Below, one piece after another: positions 1-8,528 of a stretch of DNA of 64,000 bases. The notes under the pieces are model-generated. The model was given only the letters and a program-made list of their open reading frames with translations, was not told the DNA's origin and made no database searches. The translations under genes were made by a program, and so were the position numbers. This DNA is from Levilactobacillus enshiensis (GTDB taxonomy: Bacteria; Bacillota; Bacilli; Lactobacillales; Lactobacillaceae): assembly GCF_007115095.1 (NCBI RefSeq), contig NZ_SULH01000007.1:108764-172763 (forward strand). Reading direction: 5' to 3'. Position 1 is the stretch's first letter. Every line of letters starts with the position of its first letter.

Positions 1-126
1 GGCGGCGGCAATCTGCTTCATGAGGCTCTCGACCTCAGCCGGGGCCAATTCCGTGTTGACGTACTTCAGACGCAGGTGCTTGATGCGCGTGTCGGAGCCT
101 TTAAAACTCATTTCTAATGCTTTCAT
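1..126 (-). CDS. DUF2922 family protein, C-terminus outside window
   Basis: Partial gene: 42 codons are visible, starting MKALEMSFKGSDTRIKHLRL, and the frame runs off the left edge. The LEMSFKG start and the following short beta-strand pattern fit DUF2922, a family of roughly 70-residue proteins of unknown function. The ATG at 126 is chosen because GAAAGGAAG lies about ten bases upstream and an alternative ATG at 131 runs straight into a stop. It follows the DUF1659 gene by 28 bases and is surely cotranscribed with it. The DUF1659-DUF2922 pair next to a sigma factor gene is a recurring arrangement in lactobacilli. The function is unknown. Confidence 0.75.
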   Translation of the reverse strand, partial: MKALEMSFKGSDTRIKHLRLKYVNTELAPAEVESLMKQIAAA

Positions 127-154
127 TGCATGACTTCCTTTCTATTAATAAGCG

Positions 155-352
155 TTAGGCAACAGCGTTTTGGGTGGCAATGACGGCGTTACGAAATGGC
201 AAGCCCGTCAAACCGGAGAGGTAGCCGCCGAAATCCTCGACCTGTTTGGCTGCCGGATCGGCAATCGCGTTTTGCAACACGATCTTCACCGGATGGTCAA
301 CGTCGGCCCCGAGGATAAAGGTAATAGTCGTTTTCTTCCAATTTGTTTGCAT
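155..352 (-). CDS. DUF1659 family protein
   Basis: Small protein of 65 residues starting MQTNWKKTTITF. I placed the start at 352, not at the upstream in-frame ATG, because AAAGGAG lies nine bases before this ATG and the extra 33 residues have no family-like character. The pattern of an N-terminal strand, a middle VEDFGGYLSGLTGLP segment and a short C-terminus fits DUF1659, whose role is unknown. It lies between a sigma-70-like gene (99 bases upstream) and a DUF2922 gene (28 bases downstream), so the three probably form one transcription unit. Confidence 0.75.
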   Translation of the reverse strand: MQTNWKKTTITFILGADVDHPVKIVLQNAIADPAAKQVEDFGGYLSGLTGLPFRNAVIATQNAVA

Positions 353-451
353 GGTGGTGCTCCTTTCGTGGTGCGATTTTGGTAAGTGTTGGCCAACCCC
401 TACACTCTTACTAACGAAATCCGGGCCGATTTTGTAACGCTGTTTGCGCAA

Positions 452-1012
452 TTAATTTAAAAAATCACGGGCCGGCGTCAACTGCTGAATCAATCGTTGG
501 GTCAGTGATCGGCGCCAGCGGTAGACCGTGTTGCGGCTCACCTGGTGTTTCTCGGCAATTTCAGCTACCGTCAATTGGTCGACCAGCGTGCCCACGAGAA
601 AGTGCCACTCGCCCCGTTTGCCGGACGCGCCGATCAGTTTCAGGAGATACTGGCGATAATCGGTAAGGCCAATCATTGCCAGGACATCGTCATCGCCGGG
701 AAGTTCACCCAGTAGCGTATCGCCATCCCCGCTCTCCTGGTGGCTATTCTCCCGAAAGTCGTGCCGGCGCTGGTCCATCAGCGTCCAATACAATTTCTGC
801 TGGGCATAGGCCAAGAATTGGTGTGGTTTTACCAGCGGATCTTCCGGGAAGGCGTGATAAATGTCGGGGAACAGTACGCGGGCCTCTTGGAAATAATCCT
901 CGTAGTCCGGGTGGCCGGGTTTCAGATTGAGTTTCTTCAACACGGCATACAGTATGGTCTCATGGTCGCCGGTAAATAGAAATTGGTACGCAGCGGCGTT
1001 ATCGGTGGTCAT
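452..1012 (-). CDS. sigma-70 family RNA polymerase sigma factor (ECF/ComX-like)
   Basis: Protein of 186 residues. The C-terminal 45 residues hold a clear region-4 helix-turn-helix (LTVAEIAEKHQVSRNTVYRW) for the -35 element. The N-terminal part (about residues 10-90) fits a sigma region 2, with GHPDYEDYFQEARVLF resembling the core-binding helix. The start at 1012 (MTTDNAAAYQF) is preferred because GAGAGG lies 12 bases upstream; the ATG at 1024 would overlap that site. Short sigma factors of this kind in lactobacilli are related to SigH/ComX, and the target regulon here is unknown. A perfect 16-bp palindrome lies 30 bp upstream of the start. The DUF1659 and DUF2922 genes follow. Confidence 0.8.
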   Translation of the reverse strand: MTTDNAAAYQFLFTGDHETILYAVLKKLNLKPGHPDYEDYFQEARVLFPDIYHAFPEDPLVKPHQFLAYAQQKLYWTLMDQRRHDFRENSHQESGDGDTLLGELPGDDDVLAMIGLTDYRQYLLKLIGASGKRGEWHFLVGTLVDQLTVAEIAEKHQVSRNTVYRWRRSLTQRLIQQLTPARDFLN

Positions 1013-1041
1013 TTTATGAATCATCCTCTCAGTTTTGATGA

Positions 1042-1057
1042 TCCATAGCGCTATGGA
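1042..1057. promoter_or_regulatory. perfect 16-bp palindrome upstream of the sigma factor gene
   Basis: TCCATAGCGCTATGGA is its own reverse complement. It lies 30 bp before the chosen start codon, so it would be in the 5' untranslated region or at the transcription start. That is a typical place for a repressor operator, or for an RNA hairpin limiting translation. No binding protein can be named. Confidence 0.45.
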
Positions 1058-1552
1058 CAAGCACCACCCTATCAGCTACTGAGAAAAGAATCGAACCACC
1101 AAAAACGGGCACGCGTTGCGATAATTTTAATTATGTTCTTGTTTACTTAACCCCCAAGAGATCAACCGGCGGGAAAATCTCGGCGTTGGGTGGTTGACTA
1201 ATTGATTCAGTTTTCGCACCAATTTTGGGGGGAAATCACTGAATTAGCGGTAAATTTTTTCGTATTACCCCCTAGCTTGATCAGGTCCGCGAAAGATTGC
1301 GAGTGCGGCGCTAATTGACAACTGGTTAGGGTGGACATTACTGATGGGTTAATTACCGCGGTACGCTGACCCGCTAGCCCTCGCCATCGTCACGTTTTGG
1401 GGCTTTCCCTTGGCACCTGACTCGCGGACCCGTGACCCTTTTTGTAGGCCAGCCACCCCCTACCGCGCGGCTGGCTATTGTTAGGGTTAGTTGTCCAGGT
1501 GACACCTAATTGGGGGCAGCCGACCGTTGACACCCCCGTAAGAAGGCGAATT
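1058..1552. other. intergenic region without recognisable gene
   Basis: About 500 bp between the sigma factor gene and repeat C1. No convincing reading frame is present on either strand. It has several G/C-rich hairpin-capable stretches, for example GCCAGCC pairing with GGCTGGC around 1451-1476. No promoter or terminator could be assigned with confidence. Confidence 0.4.
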
Positions 1553-1740
1553 TGGAACACAACTCAAAAATCAGCCTTTTCAGAAGAATTTTTCTGAAAA
1601 GACTGATTTTATTTTTGCTATTATCATGGCGAAACGTGCGTCACCAGGCAGTTTGTTGCGCTTAACCCGATAACGGGAATTATGCCAAGGCCAGGCATAA
1701 CCCCTGTTCTCGCAAACTAATCGCCTGATGTCCCATTCTC
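1553..1740. repeat. family C repeat, copy C1
   Basis: Shares an ordered set of blocks with 40557-40672: GGAACA, AAAAATCAG hairpin, ATTATC, CGTGCG, CACCAGGCAGTTTG. The start of the same repeat recurs at 63872-63902. C1 continues with two more small hairpins (TTATGCC/GGCATAA and CCCG/CGGG) and a segment partly complementary to CAGGCAGTTTG. It lies directly downstream of dacA on the minus strand, so it would form the dacA 3' region. Confidence 0.6.
1566..1611 (-). terminator. terminator-like hairpin of C1, downstream of dacA
   Basis: A long stem pairs AAAAATCAG with CTGATTTT, and within it CTTTTCAGAA with TTCTGAAAAG. On the minus strand it ends in a T-rich run. It lies 140 bp after the dacA stop codon; a bidirectional action is possible. 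Confidence 0.65.
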
Positions 1741-1753
1741 GCCTAATATCGGC

Positions 1754-3013
1754 TTATTCAAATGCAACGTTCATTGGTCGGCCTAACGCCGTCAATAAGT
1801 GATCCGTCGCCGCTTTACTTGTGAAGACGACCCGGTCGGCGAACAACGTGGCGTTCTGTTGTGACCGGTACATGACCTGCTGCTTGGCGCCCGTCGTCGT
1901 GTCCGTGACCGTGGCCTGGGCGACCGTCTCCCCAGCATCCACGATACCGGAGGACAATTGGGCTGGCGTCAGCTTTGTTTGAACCTTAGTCGTCAAATTA
2001 GCCGACTGATCAAGGTACCACACGCCCGCCTGACTCACGATTGGCGCCGCCGTGACCGTCGTAATCCCATTGGACAGCGAAATCTGTTTGCTGGTCAATG
2101 GGGTCGTTTCCAACTGGTACTTCTGCTTCAACTGTTTGATCAGTTTATTCATGGCCGAGAACGTCGTGTCCCCACCCAGAATCGTAGCGATCATGCGTTG
2201 GCCATTGACCGTATACGTTGCGGTGAAACACAACTTTGCATTTTCCGTGAATCCGGTCTTGAGACCATCAATGTGGCTTTCCTTCTTATACTGTGCTTGC
2301 CCTGGCAAACAACTATTTTCATTAAAGATCTGCGTGCCGTTGATGCTGGTCTCCGTCTTGCTGGAAATCGTCGTGATGTCCGGGTCGGCAGCGAGGAGAT
2401 GTTGCGCCACAATAGTAATCGCCTTGGCTGACACCAAGTTCTCTTCCTTTTCACCCGTTCCCGGCAAGACTAGGTTGTAGTCCTTCAAGTCCGTGTTGTC
2501 CAGCCCCGATGAACTAATGAAGTGGGCCTCGATTCCCCAGTCTGCGCTCTGCTGATTCATAAGCTGGATGAACTGACCATTGCTACCAGCCACGTACTCA
2601 CCCAGCGCAGTCGCCGCACTATTGGACGAGGCAATCATCGCCGCTGCCACCAACTGTCTGACCGTAAAGGTGTCGCTACGTTTCATCCGCAATGAGGAAT
2701 AGGCATAGCTGTGGCTGAGTTTGAGCAAGTCTTTGCTGATTGGCACGGGATCGTCCCAACCAATCTGACCGTCATTGATCGCTTTGACCGTTAAATACAC
2801 GGTCAATAACTTTGACAGTGAGGCAATCGGATACTTTTTGTCCGCATTTTGCTGGTACAGGACCTGACCACTCGTTGCGTCCATGACAAAGGCTGCCCGG
2901 GCGGGAACTTTGGTCACGGTGGCGGCTTTCGCGGTCACCCCAATTCCCCCTAAAATGGTCATCACCAGAGCCAGTACGACTCCTCGCCATAACCAGTATT
3001 TTATTCTAACCAC
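1754..3013 (-). CDS. dacA: D-alanyl-D-alanine carboxypeptidase (PBP5/DacA type)
   Basis: Penicillin-binding protein of the S11 family that trims the terminal D-Ala of peptidoglycan stem peptides at the outer face of the membrane. All three active-site motifs are present: SLSK at residues 65-68, SSN at 129-131 and KTG at 252-254 (numbering from the chosen start). A signal peptide covers about residues 1-30, ending VTAKA|A. A C-terminal beta domain follows. The start is set at the GTG at 3013 because AAAGGAG lies 11 bases upstream and the encoded MVRIKYWLWRG is a normal signal peptide start; the ATG at 3046 or 3073 would add charged residues without a ribosome site. A typical C-terminal amphipathic anchor is not obvious. 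Confidence 0.93.
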   Translation of the reverse strand: MVRIKYWLWRGVVLALVMTILGGIGVTAKAATVTKVPARAAFVMDATSGQVLYQQNADKKYPIASLSKLLTVYLTVKAINDGQIGWDDPVPISKDLLKLSHSYAYSSLRMKRSDTFTVRQLVAAAMIASSNSAATALGEYVAGSNGQFIQLMNQQSADWGIEAHFISSSGLDNTDLKDYNLVLPGTGEKEENLVSAKAITIVAQHLLAADPDITTISSKTETSINGTQIFNENSCLPGQAQYKKESHIDGLKTGFTENAKLCFTATYTVNGQRMIATILGGDTTFSAMNKLIKQLKQKYQLETTPLTSKQISLSNGITTVTAAPIVSQAGVWYLDQSANLTTKVQTKLTPAQLSSGIVDAGETVAQATVTDTTTGAKQQVMYRSQQNATLFADRVVFTSKAATDHLLTALGRPMNVAFE

Positions 3014-3049
3014 AAGCGCGAACGCTCCTTTCACCCTAACTTTCATCTG

Positions 3050-3072
3050 TGAGGGACGGCTCGCCGTCCTCA
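3050..3072. other. GC-rich hairpin in the dacA leader
   Basis: TGAGGGACGGC can pair with GCCGTCCTCA with a two-base loop. It lies about 25 bp upstream of the dacA ribosome binding site and downstream of the predicted promoter, so it would be in the mRNA leader. A role in translation control is only a guess. Confidence 0.35.
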
Positions 3073-3143
3073 CCGGATCATAAGTAAATTAATTTAGCGG
3101 CTTAGTTGCCAGCAGTCATCGCCAATTCACCACTAAGATTATT

Positions 3144-3172
3144 AAAATAGCGCATTTTCGGCGGGTTGACAA
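3144..3172 (-). promoter_or_regulatory. predicted dacA promoter
   Basis: On the minus strand TTGTCA is followed after 17 bp by TATTTT. This gives a leader of roughly 120 nt before the GTG start. Confidence 0.5.
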
Positions 3173-3587
3173 GTCTTAATTATGTGACCGAACTTCCAGT
3201 CAAATCGCTAGTCGCTGCCCTTCATCAGCCAGAATCCCGGCAAACCAGCAACGACCGTTAACATAGTCTAACTTTGATTATACAAAGTGTACCAAGAGAT
3301 AGCATGAATATGGTGATTCTTGCCAAAATTTTAACTTCTAAGTGATTAATTTGTGAAACCGCTATATGACAGCTTTTGTTAATGACCATGATGACTTAGA
3401 CAAGTCACTGGCCGAACACCGCAATCCAACGGCGCCGACAACCCGCTTGTGCTGGCTAACAGTTACAATGAGAAGCGTTAGCCCCCCTTTTAGGTGCTCG
3501 CGCTAGCAGATCCTTGGCGCTGCGCGTTTGCTGACTGGCATAACTTCACCCCATCCGACCAAAAGATCAGCCCCCAACATGTTCTGC
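3173..3587. other. intergenic region without recognisable gene
   Basis: About 415 bp between the dacA and copY promoters. I see no open frame with a ribosome site and no terminator-like hairpin. Confidence 0.4.
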
Positions 3588-3616
3588 TTGACAGGAAACC
3601 TGGGAGGCGGTAGACT
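3588..3616 (+). promoter_or_regulatory. copY-copB promoter
   Basis: Consensus TTGACA at 3588-3593, a 17-bp spacer and TAGACT at 3611-3616. The cop box starts 19 bp after the -10 element, so a bound repressor would sit at the transcription start or just after it. Confidence 0.8.
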
Positions 3617-3634
3617 AAGGTCATCAATTAAGAT

Positions 3635-3644
3635 TACATTTGTA
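3635..3644. promoter_or_regulatory. cop box (CopY operator)
   Basis: TACATTTGTA is an exact match to the TACAnnTGTA operator of CopY repressors. Only this one copy is seen, between the promoter and the copY start codon. Confidence 0.88.
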
Positions 3645-3663
3645 AACGAAAGGGGTTGTTAAG

Positions 3664-4110
3664 ATGGCCACCACAGAATTAGCCGTTACCATTTCCGATG
3701 CCGAATGGCGCGTCATGCGGATCGTTTGGACCTTGGGCCAAGCGGATAGCCGCACCATCATTGATTTACTCGAACAACAACACGACTGGAAGGCACCAAC
3801 CATTAAAACGCTGATTGGCCGCCTGGTAAAGAAGGGCGCGCTGGGGACCACCAAGAACGGCCGCCAATTTATCTACACCCCGCTCATCAAGGAACAGGCG
3901 GCCATGGACGGCGCGCTCCTAAACGAACTTGATCAGATGTGTGCGATGCACCGCGGAACGTCACTGGTGCACGTGCTGGAACAGACTGAGTTGAGCAAGA
4001 CTGATGTTCAAAATTTAATTGACTGTTTAACCCAAAAGTTACCGTCGGCCCCCACTATGGTCGACTGTGACTGCTTGCCGGACGGTTGCGAGGGGAGTTG
4101 TGACGTATGA
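3664..4110 (+). CDS. copY: CopY-type copper-responsive repressor (BlaI/MecI family)
   Basis: Repressor of 148 residues. The N-terminal half (about residues 5-75) is the winged helix typical of BlaI/MecI/CopY proteins (SDAEWRVMRIVW, APTIKTLIGRLVKKGAL). The C-terminus carries four cysteines, C135, C137, C142 and C146. CopY proteins bind Cu(I) or Zn(II) through a CxCx4CxC hook; here the last spacing is CxxxC, a slight variant. Under high copper the repressor leaves the cop box and releases the operon. The ATG follows AAAGGGG by about eight bases, and the stop overlaps the copB start by four bases. Confidence 0.93.
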   Translation: MATTELAVTISDAEWRVMRIVWTLGQADSRTIIDLLEQQHDWKAPTIKTLIGRLVKKGALGTTKNGRQFIYTPLIKEQAAMDGALLNELDQMCAMHRGTSLVHVLEQTELSKTDVQNLIDCLTQKLPSAPTMVDCDCLPDGCEGSCDV

Positions 4111-6254
4111 AAGAACGCGAACACGTTGGCATGTCACACATGAACATGCAGGGAGATATGAAGGGCATGAAGATGCCGGATGACGCTAAACAAACGCCGC
4201 CTGAAGACATGGCTATGGATCACGGCGATATGGATATGAGCAACATGGACATGGCTCACATGGATATGGACATGGGCGACGGTCACATGATGCACATGGG
4301 TAACTTGAAACGCAAGTTCTGGGTCTCCCTCATCCTGACCATCCCCGTGGTATTGATGTCCCCCATGATGGGCATGACGCTTCCCTTCCAACTGGTCTTT
4401 CCGGGGAGTGACTGGGTCGTTGCCATCCTGGGCTCGATTCTCTTCTTCTACGGCGGCGGTCCCTTCTTCAGCGGGGCCAAGGCTGAGCTCCAATTGAAGC
4501 AACCCGCCATGATGACCTTGATCAGCATGGGGGTCGGCGTGGCCTACGTCTACAGTATCTACGCCGTCATTGCCAATGACTTACTTCACGTGACGCCGAC
4601 CGTCAACAATTTCTTCTGGGAGTTGTCGACCCTGATCGTCATCATGTTACTGGGGCACTGGATCGAAATGAACACTGTCATGAACGCGGGATCGGCGGTC
4701 GATGCACTGGGAAAATTATTACCACAGACCGCCCACGTGATCGATGACCAGGGCAACAGCACAGATGTCCAATTGAGCGACCTCCAAGTCGGCCAAACGT
4801 TGGCTGTACGGGCGGGAGAACAAATCCCAGCCGATGCCGTCATTCTCACCGGGACTTCCGATGTCAATGAATCCTTGGTCACTGGGGAATCTAAGGCCAT
4901 TAAGAAAATGGCTGGCGACAAAGTTATCGGGGGTTCGGTCAACGGCACGGGAACGTTCACCGCTAAAGTCACGGGGACCGGGGATTCCGGCTACCTCGCT
5001 CAAGTTATGGACCTGATTCAAAATGCGAAGAACGCCAAGTCTAAGTCAGAAAATCTGGCGAACCGAGTTGCTGGTTGGTTATTCTACGCCGCCCTCTTCG
5101 CTGGGATTCTGGCCTTCATCGTCTGGCTGACCGTTGCTAACTTAGCCGTCGCCTTACCCGTGGCCGTCGCGGTCTTTGTTATCGCCTGCCCCCACGCTTT
5201 AGGACTGGCTGTGCCCCTGGTCGTTTCTCGTAGCACGGCCCTCGCCGCACAAAACGGGTTGTTGATCCGTAACCGTGACGCTATGGAACAAGTTAACCAC
5301 TTAAAGTTTGCGTTGATGGATAAGACCGGGACGTTAACCATGGGTAAATTTAAGGTCAACCACCTGGTTAGTTTGGATGATCAGTTCAGTGAAGCTGACG
5401 TTCTGCGCCTGATGGCCGGTCTCGAAAGTGGCTCCAGTCATCCCCTGGCGACTGGCATCTTAGCCGCCGCTAAGGAACAACAATTGACGGTGACCGCCGC
5501 CACCGATACACATCAGGAAACCGGACTGGGTCAGTTTGGGACGCTGGACAACACCACGTACGGTGTCGTTTCCGTTGCCTACTTGGACCAACACCAGCTG
5601 GACTACGACCACGACCAGTTCACCACTTTTGCCGCCGAGGGAAACTCCATTAGTTTCTTAGTTGCTGGCGATAAAGTGCTGGGACTCGTGGCTGAAGGTG
5701 ACCAGATCAAGCCTAATGCCAAGAAATTGATCACGGCACTCAAGGCGCAAGGAATCACGCCAGTCATGTTGACGGGTGACAACCAGGAAACGGCCCACAA
5801 GGTCGCTACCAGCATTGGCATCGATGACGTGCAGGCCCGTTTGCTGCCGGAGGACAAGGAACGACTGGTGCAGAAATACCAGCAGAATGGTAAAGTCCTC
5901 TTCATCGGTGATGGCGTCAACGATGCCCCAAGTCTGGCGCGGGCTGACATTGGGATGGCCATTGGTTCCGGAACCGACGTGGCGATCGAATCCGCCGACA
6001 TCATCCTGGTCGCCAGTGATCCGGCCGATGTCATTCAATTCCTTGACTTGGCGCGGGCAACGAACCGGAAGATGACCGAGAACCTCTGGTGGGGAGCTGG
6101 CTATAACTTAATTGCCATCCCACTAGCCGCCGGTGTCTTAGCCCCAATTGGCTTCATGCTCAACCCAATGGCTGGCGCCGTCGTTATGTCCTTGAGTACG
6201 ATCATCGTGGCGATTAACGCGATGACTTTGAAGATCAAAGCAGTTGAAGACTAA
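4107..6254 (+). CDS. copB: copper-exporting P1B-type ATPase CopB
   Basis: Membrane ATPase of 715 residues that exports Cu(I)/Ag(I). Instead of a CxxC domain it has a Met/His-rich N-terminus (about residues 1-65, repeated M-D-M and H-M motifs), as in CopB. The intramembrane motif is CPH at 361-363, which places it in the CopB subgroup. The phosphorylated aspartate is D405 in DKTGTLT, the HP motif lies in SSHPLA, and GDGVND starts at 601. Eight membrane helices are expected. It is translationally coupled to copY by an ATGA overlap. No copper chaperone or copA gene follows; a terminator comes 20 bp after the stop. Confidence 0.95.
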   Translation: MKEREHVGMSHMNMQGDMKGMKMPDDAKQTPPEDMAMDHGDMDMSNMDMAHMDMDMGDGHMMHMGNLKRKFWVSLILTIPVVLMSPMMGMTLPFQLVFPGSDWVVAILGSILFFYGGGPFFSGAKAELQLKQPAMMTLISMGVGVAYVYSIYAVIANDLLHVTPTVNNFFWELSTLIVIMLLGHWIEMNTVMNAGSAVDALGKLLPQTAHVIDDQGNSTDVQLSDLQVGQTLAVRAGEQIPADAVILTGTSDVNESLVTGESKAIKKMAGDKVIGGSVNGTGTFTAKVTGTGDSGYLAQVMDLIQNAKNAKSKSENLANRVAGWLFYAALFAGILAFIVWLTVANLAVALPVAVAVFVIACPHALGLAVPLVVSRSTALAAQNGLLIRNRDAMEQVNHLKFALMDKTGTLTMGKFKVNHLVSLDDQFSEADVLRLMAGLESGSSHPLATGILAAAKEQQLTVTAATDTHQETGLGQFGTLDNTTYGVVSVAYLDQHQLDYDHDQFTTFAAEGNSISFLVAGDKVLGLVAEGDQIKPNAKKLITALKAQGITPVMLTGDNQETAHKVATSIGIDDVQARLLPEDKERLVQKYQQNGKVLFIGDGVNDAPSLARADIGMAIGSGTDVAIESADIILVASDPADVIQFLDLARATNRKMTENLWWGAGYNLIAIPLAAGVLAPIGFMLNPMAGAVVMSLSTIIVAINAMTLKIKAVED

Positions 6255-6274
6255 CTAACAGAATAGAAGCATCT

Positions 6275-6316
6275 TAAAAAACTTCGGCAGCGTGACGCGC
6301 TACCGAAGTTTTTTTG
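6275..6316 (+). terminator. terminator of the cop operon
   Basis: AAAAACTTCGG pairs with CCGAAGTTTTT, followed by a T run. It lies 20 bp after copB; the A run on the left makes it usable on both strands. Confidence 0.88.
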
Positions 6317-6332
6317 GTTCCGACAACACCTA

Positions 6333-6444
6333 GTATTGGTCAACATTCGTACCGTTAAATTAGTCTCAGTATTGTGTGAGCACACAACGTAAGCCGAGAG
6401 GCCAGCCGGTAAGGCGGCTTAACCACTATGTTGCCTAGTTTTAG
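6333..6444 (+). repeat. family A repeat, reduced copy A-1
   Basis: Contains the conserved family A blocks CCGTTAAATTAGTCT, CACAACGTAAGCCGAGAGG, CCGGTAAGGCG and TTGCCTAGTTTTAG in the order seen in full copies. Nearly all of module 1 and the interior of module 2 are missing. It appears to be a deletion derivative. Confidence 0.65.
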
Positions 6445-6470
6445 ATACATTTACATTTAGGTTCATACAA

Positions 6471-6818
6471 CTACTCAGTTAAGTGGTAACTGGCATTAAC
6501 CAGATTGGCCAGAATTTCTCTGCTAGGCACCTGATCAACCGCCAGTGTCAGCCAATTTTGCTTCGTGAAATGCTGACCTGGTAAAATGTAGGAAAAAGCG
6601 TCAACCAGCTCGTCAATCCGTGCGGGGTCACACTTCAGGTCAATGTAGAGGTTGTCCCCCTTCTCGTAGACCAAGCCAAAAATCTTTCGACTGGCTTGGT
6701 GTCGCAGCGCATCGAAGATCACTTGATTCCGGTGGGCGGGGTTGTTGAATGGCTGATCAATGGTGACCGCTTTGCCTGCACTGCTGAATGCAATTAGTTC
6801 TGCTCGCGTGATTTTCAT
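6471..6818 (-). CDS. MmcQ/YjbR family protein
   Basis: Protein of 115 residues starting MKITRAELIAF. The pattern GLVYEKGDNLYIDLKCDP followed by YILPGQHFTKQNWLTLAVD fits the YjbR (DUF419) family, small proteins with a CyaY-like fold and unclear function. I use the ATG at 6818 because GAGGAG lies ten bases upstream; the ATG at 6836 overlaps that site. It stands alone between a repeat remnant and a terminator shared with the next gene. Confidence 0.8.
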   Translation of the reverse strand: MKITRAELIAFSSAGKAVTIDQPFNNPAHRNQVIFDALRHQASRKIFGLVYEKGDNLYIDLKCDPARIDELVDAFSYILPGQHFTKQNWLTLAVDQVPSREILANLVNASYHLTE

Positions 6819-6855
6819 GGCGTCTTTTCTCCTCATCTAGATTATGGTTAAAACA

Positions 6856-6885
6856 TTAGCCACCAAAACTAATTCTGGTGGCTAA
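6856..6885 (-). terminator. terminator between two minus-strand genes
   Basis: TTAGCCACCA pairs perfectly with TGGTGGCTAA, and on the minus strand is followed by TGTTTT. It closes the transcript of the secreted protein at 6900. Confidence 0.65.
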
Positions 6886-6899
6886 GTCGTTTCTATATT

Positions 6900-7361
6900 T
6901 TATTTTAATAATACCGCACTGGCCTTGGCGTTGTATTTCAAATGAACTGCTTTCGCCGTCACCTGCTGGAAAGGCTTGCCAGGCTTACGTTTACCGTATT
7001 CCTGTAAGGTTAGTTTCTTCCCGTGACGGGTGATTTTCGTATAGTTCCAGGTCTTCTCTACATCGAAGTAATCCCGTAAATAATACGTTCCCCGTTTAAC
7101 ATGATACGCGAGGTGCTTGCCACCATAGGCTTGATCCCCGAAACCGGTCATGACCGTTACCGAATCCTTGGCCAACATCAGGGCATTGGCCGAAACGTCG
7201 GTATCCGTTCCGATGTGTTTCACCCGTAGCTGAACCCAAGCTCCCCTGAGTTGCTTGGGCGAGCCAGCCGTCCACTGGGTCTTGGCCTGAGCAGTGGTTC
7301 CCCAACCGAGACTGCCAACCATGCCCAGGACAACGACGGCACCTGTTACAAATTTATTCAT
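6900..7361 (-). CDS. small secreted protein of unknown function
   Basis: 153 residues starting MNKFVTGAVVVLGMVG with a signal peptide ending TTAQA|K near residue 26. The mature part is basic and rich in beta-strand-like segments (WVQLRVKHIG, KLTLQEYGKR). I recognise no domain. The ATG at 7361 has GGAGGGG just upstream; the longer frame from 7403 lacks a ribosome site. Secreted basic proteins of this kind are common in lactobacilli, and no enzymatic motif is visible. Confidence 0.65.
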   Translation of the reverse strand: MNKFVTGAVVVLGMVGSLGWGTTAQAKTQWTAGSPKQLRGAWVQLRVKHIGTDTDVSANALMLAKDSVTVMTGFGDQAYGGKHLAYHVKRGTYYLRDYFDVEKTWNYTKITRHGKKLTLQEYGKRKPGKPFQQVTAKAVHLKYNAKASAVLLK

Positions 7362-7404
7362 AAAATCCCCTCCGATAGTAATCAGTATACCACTACTGAA
7401 CATC

Positions 7405-7441
7405 CAAAAAAGGGAGCCCTGACAGTCGTCATCGCTCCCTT
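7405..7441 (-). terminator. terminator of the EamA transporter gene
   Basis: On the minus strand AAGGGAGC pairs with GCTCCCTT and is followed by a T run. It begins 32 bp after the stop of the gene at 7473. Confidence 0.8.
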
Positions 7442-7472
7442 CGTCTCTTCATATTCATAACCCATGCTAATT

Positions 7473-8414
7473 TTAATCTACTTTTCGCCTCAGAATAAAC
7501 TGCAACATCTTATGCCCATTCAGCGATAACGCCATGACCGCTAAGATGATCAGCAAGCCGCCAAAGAGATCAAATCCAGTCAGTTGCACGCTCAGAAAAA
7601 TCACCGAAAATACCGTTGCTGACAAGGGTTCGAACGCATCCAACAGGCTGGCCGTCGTTGGTAGAATGTACCCCAGACTGTGTGCGAACATCAAGAAGGG
7701 GAAAATGGTTCCCAAAATGATGATCAGCACAATCAGGCCCCATTCATTCCACGTTAGGGTCACCGTTGCGCGCCACAACGGTCCGAACACGTTGAGGCAG
7801 AGGCCGGCGATGAAGAGCCCCCAGCCGGTAACGGCAATGGCCCCAAACCGCGGTAAGAGTGGCCGGGGAATCAACGTGTTGGTTGCCACCCCAATCGCTG
7901 ACAGACCGCCCCAGAACAGGACGACCGGTGAAATGGCCAGACTGTTGAGATGGCCGTGGGTCACAATCAGTAGGGTCCCAATGAACGCCATCACCATCCC
8001 AATCGCCTCTGGCCGAGTCGGTGTGAGGTGTTTAAATAAGAAATAATAAATGCTAATAATAAACGGTCCCAGAAATTGCAGAATGGTCGCAATCGGCGCA
8101 TTCCCAAATTTAACCGCTTCAAAGTAGAACAATTGCACGGGCACCAGCCCTAACAAGCCATAACTGACCACGCGGATGCCGGCCCTTTTATCGTGCCAAA
8201 TCTGAAACGGGTGGACGCCCACGACTTGACCCATGACCAGTAGCAAGAATCCTGCCGTGATCATGCGGACCTGCGTCAGCCACAGTGCCGTCACGTGGGG
8301 ATTTAGCTTGAACAGCGTGCTCGCCGCAACCCCCGAGATGCCCCATAAGATACACGCGGTGCTGGCCAAAAGGACCCCGCGCAAATGATGCCGTTGTTGT
8401 ACCACTACTGCCAC
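7473..8414 (-). CDS. EamA family (DMT superfamily) transporter
   Basis: Integral membrane protein of 313 residues with about ten predicted helices in two EamA repeats (about residues 12-145 and 160-300). The first helix carries STACILWGISGVAAST and the second repeat ends GGLLIILAVMAL. Family members export or import amino acids, nucleotide-sugar precursors or other small metabolites, and the substrate cannot be read from sequence. The start is a GTG at 8414 with only weak upstream GGGAAG; the GTG nine bases downstream is an alternative. Repeat A-2 begins 115 bp upstream. Confidence 0.88.
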   Translation of the reverse strand: MAVVVQQRHHLRGVLLASTACILWGISGVAASTLFKLNPHVTALWLTQVRMITAGFLLLVMGQVVGVHPFQIWHDKRAGIRVVSYGLLGLVPVQLFYFEAVKFGNAPIATILQFLGPFIISIYYFLFKHLTPTRPEAIGMVMAFIGTLLIVTHGHLNSLAISPVVLFWGGLSAIGVATNTLIPRPLLPRFGAIAVTGWGLFIAGLCLNVFGPLWRATVTLTWNEWGLIVLIIILGTIFPFLMFAHSLGYILPTTASLLDAFEPLSATVFSVIFLSVQLTGFDLFGGLLIILAVMALSLNGHKMLQFILRRKVD

Positions 8415-8528
8415 TTCCCACTTCTACTCGAATTATGAATAAGATGCTACCTTGACTTTAAACTGCCTTTAAATCCTATCATTGTGCCTGATGTTGCGGT
8501 AAGCTCCCCCAATTTGATAGTAACTAAA

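Noticed and set aside
4134..4502. His/Val-rich frame opposite the copB N-terminus
   Set aside because: It is the complement of the Met/Asp/His repeats of CopB and has no ribosome site.
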